Source: Microcoleus sp. CAWBG506
Lineage (GTDB): Bacteria; Cyanobacteriota; Cyanobacteriia; Cyanobacteriales; Microcoleaceae
Reading direction: 5' to 3'
DNA length: 64,000 bases
Assembly: GCA_020883125.1 (NCBI GenBank)
Contig: JAHREW010000030.1
Location: 1 to 64,000, forward strand
In this document: positions 51,479-60,906 of the stretch, piece after piece
How positions within the stretch are numbered: the first letter of the stretch is position 1
How the letters are laid out: each line of letters opens with the position of its first letter
The notes under the pieces: generated by a model
The model's database searches: none
Told to the model about the DNA's origin: nothing
What the model saw: the letters and a program-made list of their open reading frames with translations, nothing else
Program-made: the position numbers and the translations under genes

Positions 51479-52888
51479 TTAAACGATTTGCTTCTGAGAA
51501 GGTTCCCCCTCCGCAGGAGGTTCTGCCGGTTCACCAAAAGCAATCCGCAGAAATGGTGGTGCCAAAAAAGTTGTTAGAATCACCATGATAATAATCGACA
51601 CTTCCAATGGCTTATCCAAAACCCCACTCGCCGAACCAATGCCGGCAAAAACTAACCCGACTTCACCGCGAGGAATCATCCCAACTCCGATCGCCAATCG
51701 ATTGATTCCAGGCTGACCAAAAACCACCCAGCCTGTAACTAGCTTGCCAATAATCGCCACCAAAATCAAGAAACCAGCAATCAAAAGTCCCGCCCGATTA
51801 TCCGGGACTGTGGGGTTCAAAACTCCCAAATCCGCCCGTGCTCCCACCGTAACAAAAAAGATGGGAACAAATAAATCGGCGATAGGTTTCACCAACTCAT
51901 CCAACTCATTGCGCGCATCGCTTTCATCCAAAACCAAGCCCGCAGCAAACGCACCCAAAATCGCTTCCAGATGGATTGCATTACCCAGAAATGCCATGAA
52001 GTAGGCAAAAATAAATGCCGGAATCACAATATTGCCACGAGTTTTGAGTGTCTCTACAATCCCAGTAAAGGTTTTGTTGAAAAAACTACCCAACAGAATC
52101 GAACCTAGCAGAAAAGCAGTGGCACTAACAATCAAATAAATGACATTAACCACATCAATTTCACCAGTTTTAGCTAAGCTAGCAACAACAGCTAGGACAA
52201 TAATTCCTAGCACATCATCAATCACCGCCGCACCGACAATTATTTGACCTTCTTTAGATTTCAGTTGTCCTAATTCCGACAAAACTTTCGATGTAATGCC
52301 AATGCTAGTTGCCGTCAAAGCCGCCCCGGCAAAAATCGCTGGAATCGCCGCAGTATGGAAGAAAATCATCAAGCCCGCAGTACCAGCGGCAAAGGGAACT
52401 ACCACACCAACACAGGCGACAACAACAGCTTGAATTCCGACTTCCTTAAGTTGTCTGAGATCCGATTCTAGGCCAATTTCAAACAACAGAATAATTACAC
52501 CCAATTCAGCTAGCACTGAAATGACTTCACTCTGAGATTCAAAGATACTGGTGACGGCGGCTGGGGAGAGATGATTAATTAATTGCAGAACACTCATAAT
52601 CCCAGAGTCTGAGGCTGACAGCCCAGCTTCGGGAAAGACGATGAGGTGTAAGGCCGATACTCCGACAATTACCCCTGCGACTAATTCACCCAAAACAGGG
52701 GGGAAATCGAAGTTTTTAGCTACTTCTGCACCTAATTTACTGGCGAGATAAATCACCACTAAACTAAGTAAAACTCCGCTGAGGACGATGGGAGAATATT
52801 CGGCTTCGACGGTTGCTAACAAAGGTAGGGGAGTAATTAGGGATGCCATCCCAGAACTTAAGGCTGTAATTGTAGGGTTCACAAACAT
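51479..52888 (-). CDS. CPA2 cation:proton antiporter, NhaS3-like
   Basis: 469 residues with about 12-13 helices. Key features are GELVAGVIVGV, LLFEIGLESDL, GAALTATSIGITSKVL, and the ion-binding Asp pair in VIDDVLGIIVLAVV (Asp224-Asp225), diagnostic of electrogenic Na+/H+ exchange. The late motif GMIPRGEVGLVFAGIG is also present. Closest in type to cyanobacterial NhaS3, a thylakoid Na+/H+ antiporter needed for salt and pH balance. The C-terminal 25 residues are Pro/Glu-rich. Confidence 0.9.
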   Translation of the reverse strand: MFVNPTITALSSGMASLITPLPLLATVEAEYSPIVLSGVLLSLVVIYLASKLGAEVAKNFDFPPVLGELVAGVIVGVSALHLIVFPEAGLSASDSGIMSVLQLINHLSPAAVTSIFESQSEVISVLAELGVIILLFEIGLESDLRQLKEVGIQAVVVACVGVVVPFAAGTAGLMIFFHTAAIPAIFAGAALTATSIGITSKVLSELGQLKSKEGQIIVGAAVIDDVLGIIVLAVVASLAKTGEIDVVNVIYLIVSATAFLLGSILLGSFFNKTFTGIVETLKTRGNIVIPAFIFAYFMAFLGNAIHLEAILGAFAAGLVLDESDARNELDELVKPIADLFVPIFFVTVGARADLGVLNPTVPDNRAGLLIAGFLILVAIIGKLVTGWVVFGQPGINRLAIGVGMIPRGEVGLVFAGIGSASGVLDKPLEVSIIIMVILTTFLAPPFLRIAFGEPAEPPAEGEPSQKQIV

Positions 52889-53014
52889 GAGTTAGGTGAG
52901 GATAATAAGGACGATTCTACGGTGACAGTTCGCTGTTGACTGTTCGCTGTTAAGTGTGAGTTATCAAAGTGATAACTGCTAGATATTTTATAGCTACTTA
53001 ACTCAACATGAAGC

Positions 53015-53788
53015 TCAAGCAAAACTTGAAGAACTCAAATCGGGAGGAACATCCTGCCATCGCCCTTGACCTACTGCTTGAATTGCTTCTTTTAGCAAGA
53101 TATCTCCAGTATAAATGGCTCTACCAACGATCGCACTTTTGACACCAATTGCTTCCAAGGCTAACAAACTCAACAAATCTGCGATCGAACTAACGCCACC
53201 GGAAGCAATCACCGGAATCGAAATAGCATTGGCAATTTCGCGCAAAGATTCCAAATTTGGCCCTTCCATTGTACCATCGCGGTGAATGTCGGTATAAATA
53301 ATTTCAGCAGCACCTAATTCTGCCATTTGCTGTGCTAATTCTGTTGCTAAAACTTCCGATGTTTCTAGCCAGCCTCTAGTTGCGACTTTACCATTTCTGG
53401 CATCAATACCGACCAGAATTTGACCGGGAAATTCGCTGCACAATTCACCGACTAATTCCGGTTTTTCGACAGCGACAGTGCCGAGAATTGCCCGCCGAAC
53501 GCCTAAATTAAGGATAGCAGCCACGGAAGTGCGATCGCGCATTCCGCCTCCCACTTGACAGGGAACATCAACGGCTCTGACAATGGCTTCAATGGCTGCT
53601 TGGTTGACAGGATGACCTGCTTTGGCCCCGTCGAGGTCTACTAAATGCAGCATGGTTGCGCCTTCGTTGACCCACTGTCTGGCGACTTGGACGGGGTTGT
53701 CGTTAAAAGTTTGGGATTTGGCGTAGTCTCCTTGATAGAGTCTGACGCATTTTCCATCCAATAAGTCGATCGCGGGAATTACATTCAT
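53015..53788 (-). CDS. hisA: HisA isomerase
   Basis: Phosphoribosylformimino-AICAR ribotide isomerase, histidine pathway step 4; 257 residues from [10 protein letters not shown]. Both catalytic Asp are visible: Asp8 in IPAIDLLDG and the one in [15 protein letters not shown]. Also [18 protein letters not shown] and IASGGVSS. A longer frame up to 54025 exists only because heptamer repeats upstream lack stops; it has no homology and is rejected. Confidence 0.95.
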
Positions 53789-53789
53789 A

Positions 53790-53905
53790 ATTTGGGAATT
53801 GGGAATTGGGAATTGGGAATTGGGAATTGGGAATTGGGAATTGGGAATTGGGAATTCTCTTCCTGCTTCCTGCTTCCTGCTTCCTGCTTCCTGCTTCCTG
53901 CTTCT
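53790..53905. repeat. Two adjoining heptanucleotide STRRs
   Basis: About nine copies of gggaatt (53793-53855), then about seven of cttcctg (53858-53903), directly upstream of hisA. They occupy the hisA leader, so length changes could alter its translation. Confidence 0.9.
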
Positions 53906-53943
53906 GGGAACTAAAGTCCTGACTACAAACATCCTACAATATT

Positions 53944-55140
53944 TTAAACTGACGGACGCTGTATTTTTGTAGGAAAAAATGCTCGGAATGCCGTATTTCG
54001 CTCTTCGGGAGTTTCTTTTGCCCAATTTGATAAGCTTTCATAGAAAAAGAATGAGACACCGGCAAAGTTTCTTTTTCGCACTTCTTGTACTTGTTCTTGA
54101 ATTTGTTTGAGGGGAACAGGGTTGTTTTTTAAACCCGTTAAAATGCCAATTGCAGTGGGAATATGAGGCTTAGCAAGTTTAACTTCTTCTCGTTCCAGTT
54201 CCTGATTAAAACGCTTGATATCGCTGCGATAAACCTGCAACACAATTTCTTCGATGTAACCGCGTCTTTCCCAAGTAAACCAGTCTTGTAAACTAGCTGG
54301 TAATGCAAAGTTAAAAGGGTTTGGAGATAAGCTAACAATACATTTTTGTTTACGAGATTTGATGGCTGTGAAAAGTCGCGCCATAAACTGATTGATTCTG
54401 TCGGCACGCCAGCGTATCCAGAAGGTTTCGCGAGAGTCGTTCGAGGGAGGTTGTTTGATATCTTTTTGGTACATTAAAACCGTTAGCGGTTCATATCCAA
54501 ATTCTGAAGGTAAGCCGAAATGGTCGTCAAATTGAATCCCATCTAGATCGTAATTTGCCACAAGTTCCACAACTAAATCTTGGATAAATTTCTGCACTTC
54601 GGGATGAAAAGGACTCAGCCATACCCGCTCTTCTATACCTTCTTTCCAAATAGTTGAACCGTCGCGTCGTTTCGCCAGCCAGTCGGGATGCAATCTCGCT
54701 AATTCCGATTTGGCTGGGGCCATGAAACCAAACTCAAACCAAGGGATTACTGCGAGCCCTTTTTGATGTGCTTCTGTAATGATTTCTTTGAGAACATCTC
54801 GCCCTTTTAATGCGGGTGCTGGGTCGTTTAATTGTCCGAATACTCGTTTGGCTACAGCGCTGGGATGAATGGTATAACCCCCTTGCCAAACGGTAGGATA
54901 TATGGTATTAAAATTAAGTTTTTCTAGGCGATTTACAGCGTCATTTATGTTTTTGCGGGAGAAGATGACATCGCTGTCAATGTTGGTCAACCAAATGCCG
55001 CGCAATTCGGTTTTTGTAGGCATTTTGGGGGGAGTTTGAGCCCAGCCACGGGGAGAGAAGATGGCGGTGGATGTGAGGGCGATCGCACAAACAAGTATTA
55101 AAGCCAGTATCCTCTGCGATCGGTGCAGTTTAATCATCAA
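53944..55140 (-). CDS. GHL10-type glycosyl hydrolase-like secreted protein
   Basis: 398 residues. A signal peptide spans about 1-35 ([18 protein letters not shown] ... WAQ). The mature protein is a GHL10/DUF187 TIM barrel: [57 protein letters not shown] and [13 protein letters not shown], with likely catalytic acids. Relatives such as YngK/DigH act on peptidoglycan-related glycans, so a cell-wall role is likely. Upstream of hisA on the same strand. Confidence 0.9.
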
Positions 55141-55264
55141 CTTTTTTACATATTATTATTGTGAGGTTTCTATTTTACCTCATCAGAGAGCAATAATATC
55201 AATAACAGGCCGGAAAGCCTGTTTATAAAAAGCTGATTGAAAATGGCAAGAACTCAATTTTATC

Positions 55265-56806
55265 CTACTTTGAGCGATCGGGCAAATTCATCACTTGTCG
55301 GTAATGATCCTCAATTTGAGTCACCATTGCTGATTGGCGCTTGCTAGTCCACTCACTGCGATCGAATAATTCCTTTCTCAAATCATCAACATCAATTGTT
55401 TTCACCTTACCTTCTGCTACAATTTGTTTACCATTTACCCAAACACTATGCACAGCATTAGTCGGTCGTCCTAATATTAGTAAACCAATGGGATCGGTGC
55501 GTGGGAGTAATGATAAACTGGTTAAATCGTATAACACAAAATCAGCACTTTTTCCTACCGTCAAAGAACCAAGTTTGTCGGCAATATTTAAGCCTTTTGC
55601 TCCTCCTAGCGATGCCATTTCTACTGACTGGCGGGGTGTAATCCAGTGGCGGTAATCTAAATCGGTGATGTTGTGCAATTGAGAACCAATCTTAATCGCT
55701 TCTAGCAAATCCTGGGAGTCATTGCTAGCAGCACCGTCGCAACCAAAGGAAACATTTACTCCCGCTTGACGGTATTTTAAAATTGGTGCGATACCGCTTC
55801 CTAAACGTAGGTTACTGAGGGGATTATGGACGACTGTGGATTTGGTTTCTGCCATAATTGCAATGTCTGCATCGTCCAACCAAACACAGTGTGCTAGGGA
55901 TGTTCGGGGACTCAAGAACCCAATTTGTTGCAAGTGTGCTACGGCGCTACAACCATATTTTTCTTGAGCTAATTGTTTCTGGGCCAGGGTTTCTAAGAGG
56001 TGGGCGTGGCGGCAAAGATTTTGGCGATCGCTCAAATCGATACAGCCTTCAAATAACGCATCAGAACACAGTTGAATTCCCGTCGGTGCTAATAATATAT
56101 TCACACCTAATTCTGGTTTATGAAACTGTTTTATGGCTGATTCCATTAAATCTAAAGTTGCCTGAGTCGATCGCAAATAAGCTGCGGTCTCGATAGCACT
56201 ATCGCCAGCGGGCATTCCCGATTTTAGAGATTCATCTTGAATTAACGGCCCGATGAAAGCGCGAATTCCAATTTCTTGGTAAGCGCGAACTGCTGCTGCA
56301 ATTGTCTCTAATTCTTGTCCGGGAATCAAGACTAAATGATCGACTACGGTTGTCCCTCCAGATAGCAATGTTTCTACGGCTGTTCCCAGTGCACTTAAGT
56401 AAATCTGTTCGGTATCGAGAGGGGTGAAATCGTACAATTCTGCAATCCACAATTCCAGCGGCAAAGGGGGAATTATGCCCCGCTGCCACATTTCGGAAGA
56501 GTGCGTGTGGGCGTTAACAAAACCGGGAAGCAGCAGCTTATTTGTGCCGTCGATAACTGTTTCACCCCCCCTATCCCCCCCTTGGTAAGGGGGGGGACTA
56601 AAAAGGGCGGTTTCCCCTTGGTAAGGGGGGGAATTAAAGGGGGCGGTTTCCCCTTGGTAAGGGGGGGGATTAAAGGGGGGGTTGTTGGGTGCGATCCTCT
56701 TCGAGGGCTTCGCTAACGCACTTATGCAATTATCCACCACCTGCACCTCTGCGGTTTCATAACCACCCTCAACGGGAATTAAAACATTTTGAATTGTAAA
56801 GCTCAC
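55265..56806 (-). CDS. TRZ/ATZ-type amidohydrolase (deaminase) with in-frame repeats
   Basis: 513 residues. Zn-dependent nucleoside or guanine-type deaminase motifs: GFVNAHTHSSEM (His100, His102), the His in CRHAHLLET, ETKSTVVHNPLSNLRLGSG, and FGCDGAASNDSQD with the final Asp. Residues about 29-82 are extra: ALAKPSKRIA, then 12-residue units like PPYQGETAPFNS three times, from DNA repeats. They lie between two strands of the small beta domain. Divergent from the isochorismatase-like gene. Exact substrate unknown; SAH/MTA deaminase or 8-oxoguanine deaminase types are candidates. Confidence 0.88.
   Translation of the reverse strand: MSFTIQNVLIPVEGGYETAEVQVVDNCISALAKPSKRIAPNNPPFNPPPYQGETAPFNSPPYQGETALFSPPPYQGGDRGGETVIDGTNKLLLPGFVNAHTHSSEMWQRGIIPPLPLELWIAELYDFTPLDTEQIYLSALGTAVETLLSGGTTVVDHLVLIPGQELETIAAAVRAYQEIGIRAFIGPLIQDESLKSGMPAGDSAIETAAYLRSTQATLDLMESAIKQFHKPELGVNILLAPTGIQLCSDALFEGCIDLSDRQNLCRHAHLLETLAQKQLAQEKYGCSAVAHLQQIGFLSPRTSLAHCVWLDDADIAIMAETKSTVVHNPLSNLRLGSGIAPILKYRQAGVNVSFGCDGAASNDSQDLLEAIKIGSQLHNITDLDYRHWITPRQSVEMASLGGAKGLNIADKLGSLTVGKSADFVLYDLTSLSLLPRTDPIGLLILGRPTNAVHSVWVNGKQIVAEGKVKTIDVDDLRKELFDRSEWTSKRQSAMVTQIEDHYRQVMNLPDRSK
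56562..56720. repeat. 36-bp tandem repeat plus palindrome inside the amidohydrolase
   Basis: cttggtaagg followed by a G-run occurs at 56581, 56617 and 56653, a strict 36-bp period. At about 56692-56720 is another repeat, gcgatcctcttcgagggctt and cgctaacgc. All in frame, no stops. Confidence 0.9.
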
Positions 56807-57117
56807 GGATTGACCCCTGCTGGTGAAGAATTCACATCTATTTATATTTTACGATTGGTCTGGGCTAAAATTGGCTGCGATCCAAGGCTTTTACCATATT
56901 GAATTAAAGATGAATTATTATAAAAGTTTCCTTAAGATATCTAGATTTGGCGACAATATAGGTTATGACAATTTAATTGTACCGAATTTCCCAAAAATTG
57001 TGAGAATAGTTGTGCTTAATTTTTGTAAATTTATTCAGCTAAAAATATTCACATTTGGTAAATTAGCAAGTAAAAAAATGGTTATAAAATTGAAATTAGT
57101 TTTGTGCGATCGAACCT
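56807..57117. other. 311-bp AT-rich divergent promoter region
   Basis: Between the amidohydrolase and cysteine hydrolase genes. A 101-codon plus-strand ORF (56823-57128) is AT-rich, Lys/Phe/Ile-rich and unlike its neighbours; I do not accept it as a gene. It probably holds both promoters. Confidence 0.5.
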
Positions 57118-57888
57118 ATGAATCCTGAAAATCTCCGTACCTTGGGCGTGCCGCCGAATGCTTGGAAAGTTGATGCCAAAATTGCCGACATCACCCGCCC
57201 CCAACTGCATCCACAAATTGTAACTTTGGAAACACAAACTAAAACGCTGCGTGTGGATTTAGCCAAAGCTGCAATGTTGGTAATAGATATGCAAAATGAT
57301 TTCTGTCATCCCGACGGTTGGCTATCACATATTGGCGTAGATGTAACGCCAGCGAGAACTCCAATTATTCCTTTACAAAATTTACTGCCAAAATTGCGAT
57401 CGCACGCAATTCCCATTATTTGGATCAACTGGGGAAATCGCCCCGATTTGCTCAATATTAGCGCAGCTTCCCGTCACGTTTACAATCCCACAGGCGACGG
57501 TATAGGCTTGGGAGATCCGCTACCAAAAAACGGTGCTTCTGTATTAATGGCTGGGAGTTGGGCGGCGCAAATTGTGGATGAATTGGAAGTGAAACCGGAG
57601 GATATTTGCATTGATAAATATCGGATGAGTGGCTTTTGGGATACTGCTTTAGATAGTATTCTCAAAAACCTGGGCAAAACTACACTTTTCTTTGCAGGAG
57701 TCAACGCGGATCAGTGCGTGATGGCGACGCTGCAAGATGCTAATTTCCTCGGTTACGACTGCATTTTGGTCAAAGATTGTACTGCTACGACATCGCCAGA
57801 TTATTGCTGGCAAGCTACTCTATATAACGTTAACCAATGTTTTGGTTTTTTGTCGGATTCTCAGGCTATGTTAGAAGCAATTAAATAG
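57118..57888 (+). CDS. Isochorismatase-family cysteine hydrolase
   Basis: 256 residues. The Asp-Lys-Cys triad is visible: Asp57 in MLVIDMQNDFCHP, Lys167 in CIDKYRMSGFWDT, and Cys200 in VNADQCVMATLQ; the cis-peptide region precedes the Cys. Family members hydrolyse amides such as ureidoacrylate, N-carbamoyl compounds or nicotinamide. With a divergent deaminase and a downstream cupin, a role in breakdown of a purine, pyrimidine or triazine-like compound is plausible. Confidence 0.9.
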   Translation: MNPENLRTLGVPPNAWKVDAKIADITRPQLHPQIVTLETQTKTLRVDLAKAAMLVIDMQNDFCHPDGWLSHIGVDVTPARTPIIPLQNLLPKLRSHAIPIIWINWGNRPDLLNISAASRHVYNPTGDGIGLGDPLPKNGASVLMAGSWAAQIVDELEVKPEDICIDKYRMSGFWDTALDSILKNLGKTTLFFAGVNADQCVMATLQDANFLGYDCILVKDCTATTSPDYCWQATLYNVNQCFGFLSDSQAMLEAIK

Positions 57889-57960
57889 CAGTCAGTCCTT
57901 AGTCATTAGTCAGCAGTCATTAGTCATAATGACATCAGAAACATAACAACCAGCACCAAA

Positions 57961-58023
57961 GAAACCGGGTTTTTGCAGTTGTTGTCGCCTGTAACGGGTC
58001 TTCTCGTAAAAACCCGGTTTCTG
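57961..58023. repeat. Diverged CCGGGTTTCT element
   Basis: gaaaccgggtttttgcagtt to aaaacccggtttctgg; the middle is more diverged than in other copies. A gtcatta STRR precedes it at about 57895-57930. Confidence 0.75.
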
Positions 58024-58112
58024 GCCACCCATACCTAAATCCTAAACTAATGACTCTGGCTCCCTCGCTAATGACATTAAAAACATAACAAGTAACAACT
58101 CAGAATAAAAAC

Positions 58113-58565
58113 ATGATCCATCAATGTATGATTCCTGTTTCAAAGTCTCCCCAAGACTACCAAGCATTTCGCATTAGTCCACGGGATACTAATAGATTAG
58201 CCATCGTCTTCGATCCCGCAGCAGCCAATAGTTCCTTAACAGTTTGTATCGAAATTTTTGATGTGGGTGGCAAAACTCCTCCCAATCGGCATTTATTGGC
58301 AGTAGAAATGTTTTTTGTACTCAAGGGACAAGGGCGAGCAACCTGTGATGGCAAAACTGTTAGTATTAGGGCGGGAGATAGTTTGTTAGTGCCACCCACC
58401 AGCACCCACCTAATTGAGAACACTGGTAGCGAACGGTTGTATGCTTTGTGCATCATGGTCCCTAATGAGGATTTTGTGGAACTAATACGCAGCGGTATGC
58501 CTGTGGAACTTGATGAGGAAGATATGAGAGTATTAGGGCGATCGGATGTACTCGTGCCGTGTTAG
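58113..58565 (+). CDS. Cupin-domain protein
   Basis: 150 residues forming one cupin barrel: PPNRHLLAVEMFFVLKGQG, then CDGKTVSIRAGDSLLVPPTSTHLIEN. His and Glu ligands of motif 1 and the His of motif 2 suggest metal binding. The last few residues (DVLVPC) and the stop codon are contributed by the start of the GACACGGCA repeat array, so the C-terminus may have been altered by repeat insertion. Same strand as the cysteine hydrolase, possibly the same pathway. Confidence 0.85.
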   Translation: MIHQCMIPVSKSPQDYQAFRISPRDTNRLAIVFDPAAANSSLTVCIEIFDVGGKTPPNRHLLAVEMFFVLKGQGRATCDGKTVSIRAGDSLLVPPTSTHLIENTGSERLYALCIMVPNEDFVELIRSGMPVELDEEDMRVLGRSDVLVPC

Positions 58566-58885
58566 GTTTGTAGAGGAACGGAGGACACGGCATTGCCGTG
58601 TCCCTACCCGAAAATAATCAGGTAGAGGAACGGAGGACACGGCATTGCCGTGTCCCTACCCGAAAATAATCAGGTAGAGGAACGGAGGACACGGCATTGC
58701 CGTGTCCCTACCCGAAAATAATCAGGTAGGGAAACGGCATTGCCGTGTCCTGATTTCTGGTTATATTAATTTTGATGCTAACGGAGGAGACGTCAATGCT
58801 GTGTCCCTACCCGAAAATAATCAGGTAGGGAAACGGCATTGCCGTGTCCTGATTTCTGGTTATATTAATTTTGATGCTAACGGAT
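58566..58885. repeat. Tandem GACACGGCA palindrome array (52-bp and ~105-bp units)
   Basis: Three 52-bp units end at 58620, 58672 and 58724, each aggacacggcattgccgtgt followed by ccctacccgaaaataatca. Then two larger units carry cggcattgccgtgtcctgat and the tail ttttgatgctaacgg. A 69-codon ORF through it is an artefact. The rest of the gap to 59000 shows no gene. Confidence 0.9.
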
Positions 58886-59000
58886 TTGATATAAAGTGCG
58901 ATCGATGCTAAAATCATGAAGCTGACAGTGACTTGTCACGGAAATTTTCCCTCTAAATTTTAGCTGACAATTATCGATAAAACCTAAAACTTATCCAATC

Positions 59001-59348
59001 ATGAACGTTATATTTCACATTGCTAAAAGCCAACAGTGGGAAGAAGCAAAACAGCTTCAATTCTATCGCGGCGATACCCTAGACTCTGAAGGATTCATCC
59101 ACTGTTCGACAATCCCACAAATTACTAGAAGTGCCAATAAGTTTTTTATCGGACAAACAGGATTACTTTTGCTGTGGATAGATTCTGAAAAAGTGGAAGC
59201 AGAAGTTAAGTATGAACCGGCCGCCGGAGATATGTATCCCCATATTTACGGGCCGCTGAATGTGGATGCTGTGTTGAAAGTTGTTGACTTTGAAGCTGGT
59301 GCAGATGGGAAGTTTGAATTACCGTCTGAATTAAACCCTCAGAATTAA
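59001..59348 (+). CDS. DUF952 protein
   Basis: 115 residues. DUF952 pattern: IFHIAKSQQWEEAKQ, DSEGFIHCSTIPQI, LLLLWIDSEKVEAEVKYE and FPHIYGPL-like MYPHIYGPLNVDAV. The family resembles ADP-ribosyltransferase-like or phosphate-binding folds with a conserved His-Cys; biochemical role unknown. Stands alone after a repeat array. Confidence 0.88.
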   Translation: MNVIFHIAKSQQWEEAKQLQFYRGDTLDSEGFIHCSTIPQITRSANKFFIGQTGLLLLWIDSEKVEAEVKYEPAAGDMYPHIYGPLNVDAVLKVVDFEAGADGKFELPSELNPQN

Positions 59349-59468
59349 CAGGCTTAGTACGTAATGATAGGTTTATTGTTGGTGAAACCTCCAGACAAAT
59401 ATTAGGGTTGAAAGTTCAGGTTGACTGGGGCGATATAGCAATCTTCAATCATTTGTGAATTTATTACT

Positions 59469-59492
59469 CCCGGACCGAACTCGCGGTCCGGG
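59469..59492. other. Perfect hairpin CCCGGACCG/CGGTCCGGG
   Basis: A 9-bp perfect GC stem with a 6-nt loop between the convergent DUF952 and cca genes. No T-run follows on either strand, so it may be a repeat relic or a weak terminator. Confidence 0.5.
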
Positions 59493-59546
59493 TTGGGGTG
59501 GGGTAAAAATATTGGCTACTCATTTAGAATTGCTATAGTTGTAAAA

Positions 59547-60800
59547 TTAATGAACCTCAATCAACTCTGCTGCCAATTTTAGCGCTGCTTCGCGAGTAGA
59601 AATTCTCCCCTCTACCCGCGCCAATTGAATTTCCATTAATAATTGACCAATTTGCGGACTTCTGGGCACATTCAAATATTCCATTAAGTCATTACCGCTA
59701 ACTAATTGTGTCGGATGTGCAACAATATCATCCGCATCGAGATAGCGATTAATTAACAGTGAAATCTCATCCATGGCAACTCCCACAGCTACAGCCAACA
59801 CTGCTAAAACTGGAAATACTATTCCCACATCTCGAAATAAGAAATACTGTTCTCGCAAAGACATCTCAGAGATAGGTTCTGCTTGCAATTTGGGCAAATA
59901 TTTCACAAGCTCGATCGCACTTTTGATCTCAGCATTGCTATACTTTAACCGTAGCAACTCAGTTTCAGCCATTGTCGGGTCAGAATCTGCCAAAATAGCC
60001 AACTTAGCCACAGCCAACAACGGTGTTTTAATCGTATCTCGAATCTGGCGCCCGAATTCCTTTGCTAATTCCGGGTAAATTGCCACTAATTGGTCAGCAG
60101 ATTGGTCAATTTTGGTTAAAGTATCAAAACGGTCGATCGCACTTTCAAACCAAATCGAAAACAAACCATCTTCCCAACCCCGACAAATCCAAGGTGCGCC
60201 GTTAGGATTGCTTAACAAATAACCCAATTCTGTCCGCACCCGTTCCACCGCTACCCGACTCAACAACGGTGCTAATTCGCGAATCGCCGATTGAGTTTCC
60301 GCTTCGATCGCAAAACCCAACTGCGCCACTTGACGGTAAGCTCTTAATAACCTCAGCGGATCATCTTCCAAATTGGCGCGGGAAATCATCCGCACCAAAC
60401 CCAGCCGCAAATCAGTTTGACCATCCACAGGATCGATGATTTCTCCGGTAAAAGGATTGCAGGCGATCGCATTAATCCGAAAATCCCTGCGCCACAAATC
60501 CCCCTCCAGACTCCCCCCTTCCGCCTGCGCCAAATCCACCGTACCGCCCGCAAACACTACCCGTGCAATTTGCCTTTCCGCATCCAACAAGACAAACCCA
60601 GCATTAGTGCGATCGGCAATTTTTCGAGCAGTCTTCACCGCCCGTGTTAGCATAACAAAATCTAAATCAAAATAAGGCGATCGCCTCCCCAGTAGCGCAT
60701 CCCGCACCGCACCCCCCACCAAATAAGCAGGTGGCGTCAGCAGTTCCAAATCAAACGGCCAAGAATCAGGAGATAATGTAGGTGGCAAACTATTCGACAT
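59547..60800 (-). CDS. cca: CCA-adding or A-adding tRNA nucleotidyltransferase
   Basis: 417 residues from MSNSLPPTL. Class II nucleotidyltransferase: YLVGGAVRDALLGR, FDLDFVM with the catalytic DxD, RRDFRINAIACNP, then the neck domain EDDPLRLLRAYRQ (ATP/CTP selection, EDxxR) and a helical body and tail. Repairs or completes tRNA 3' CCA ends. Some bacteria split C- and A-addition over two enzymes; which type this is cannot be told here. The ATG at 60830 is less likely. Confidence 0.92.
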   Translation of the reverse strand: MSNSLPPTLSPDSWPFDLELLTPPAYLVGGAVRDALLGRRSPYFDLDFVMLTRAVKTARKIADRTNAGFVLLDAERQIARVVFAGGTVDLAQAEGGSLEGDLWRRDFRINAIACNPFTGEIIDPVDGQTDLRLGLVRMISRANLEDDPLRLLRAYRQVAQLGFAIEAETQSAIRELAPLLSRVAVERVRTELGYLLSNPNGAPWICRGWEDGLFSIWFESAIDRFDTLTKIDQSADQLVAIYPELAKEFGRQIRDTIKTPLLAVAKLAILADSDPTMAETELLRLKYSNAEIKSAIELVKYLPKLQAEPISEMSLREQYFLFRDVGIVFPVLAVLAVAVGVAMDEISLLINRYLDADDIVAHPTQLVSGNDLMEYLNVPRSPQIGQLLMEIQLARVEGRISTREAALKLAAELIEVH

Positions 60801-60906
60801 CGCAACAAAAATAAATAAACTTACAACCATAAAACTCTGGTTACGCTAGATTAACAGAAAGCTCGAAATTCACCAATCTTTTTGAAATGCACAGAGGATA
60901 TCAAAG

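Noticed and set aside
53789-54025. N-terminal extension of HisA
   Set aside because: Encoded by heptamer repeats and by the 3' end of the neighbouring gene; HisA proteins begin at [10 protein letters not shown].
56823-57128. 101-codon AT-rich ORF
   Set aside because: Composition unlike neighbouring genes, no motif, and it overlaps the next start; more likely promoter DNA.
58566-58885. Possible CRISPR array or small gene
   Set aside because: The repeats are palindromic, the intervening sequence is repeated rather than unique, and the 69-codon ORF is made only of repeat DNA.
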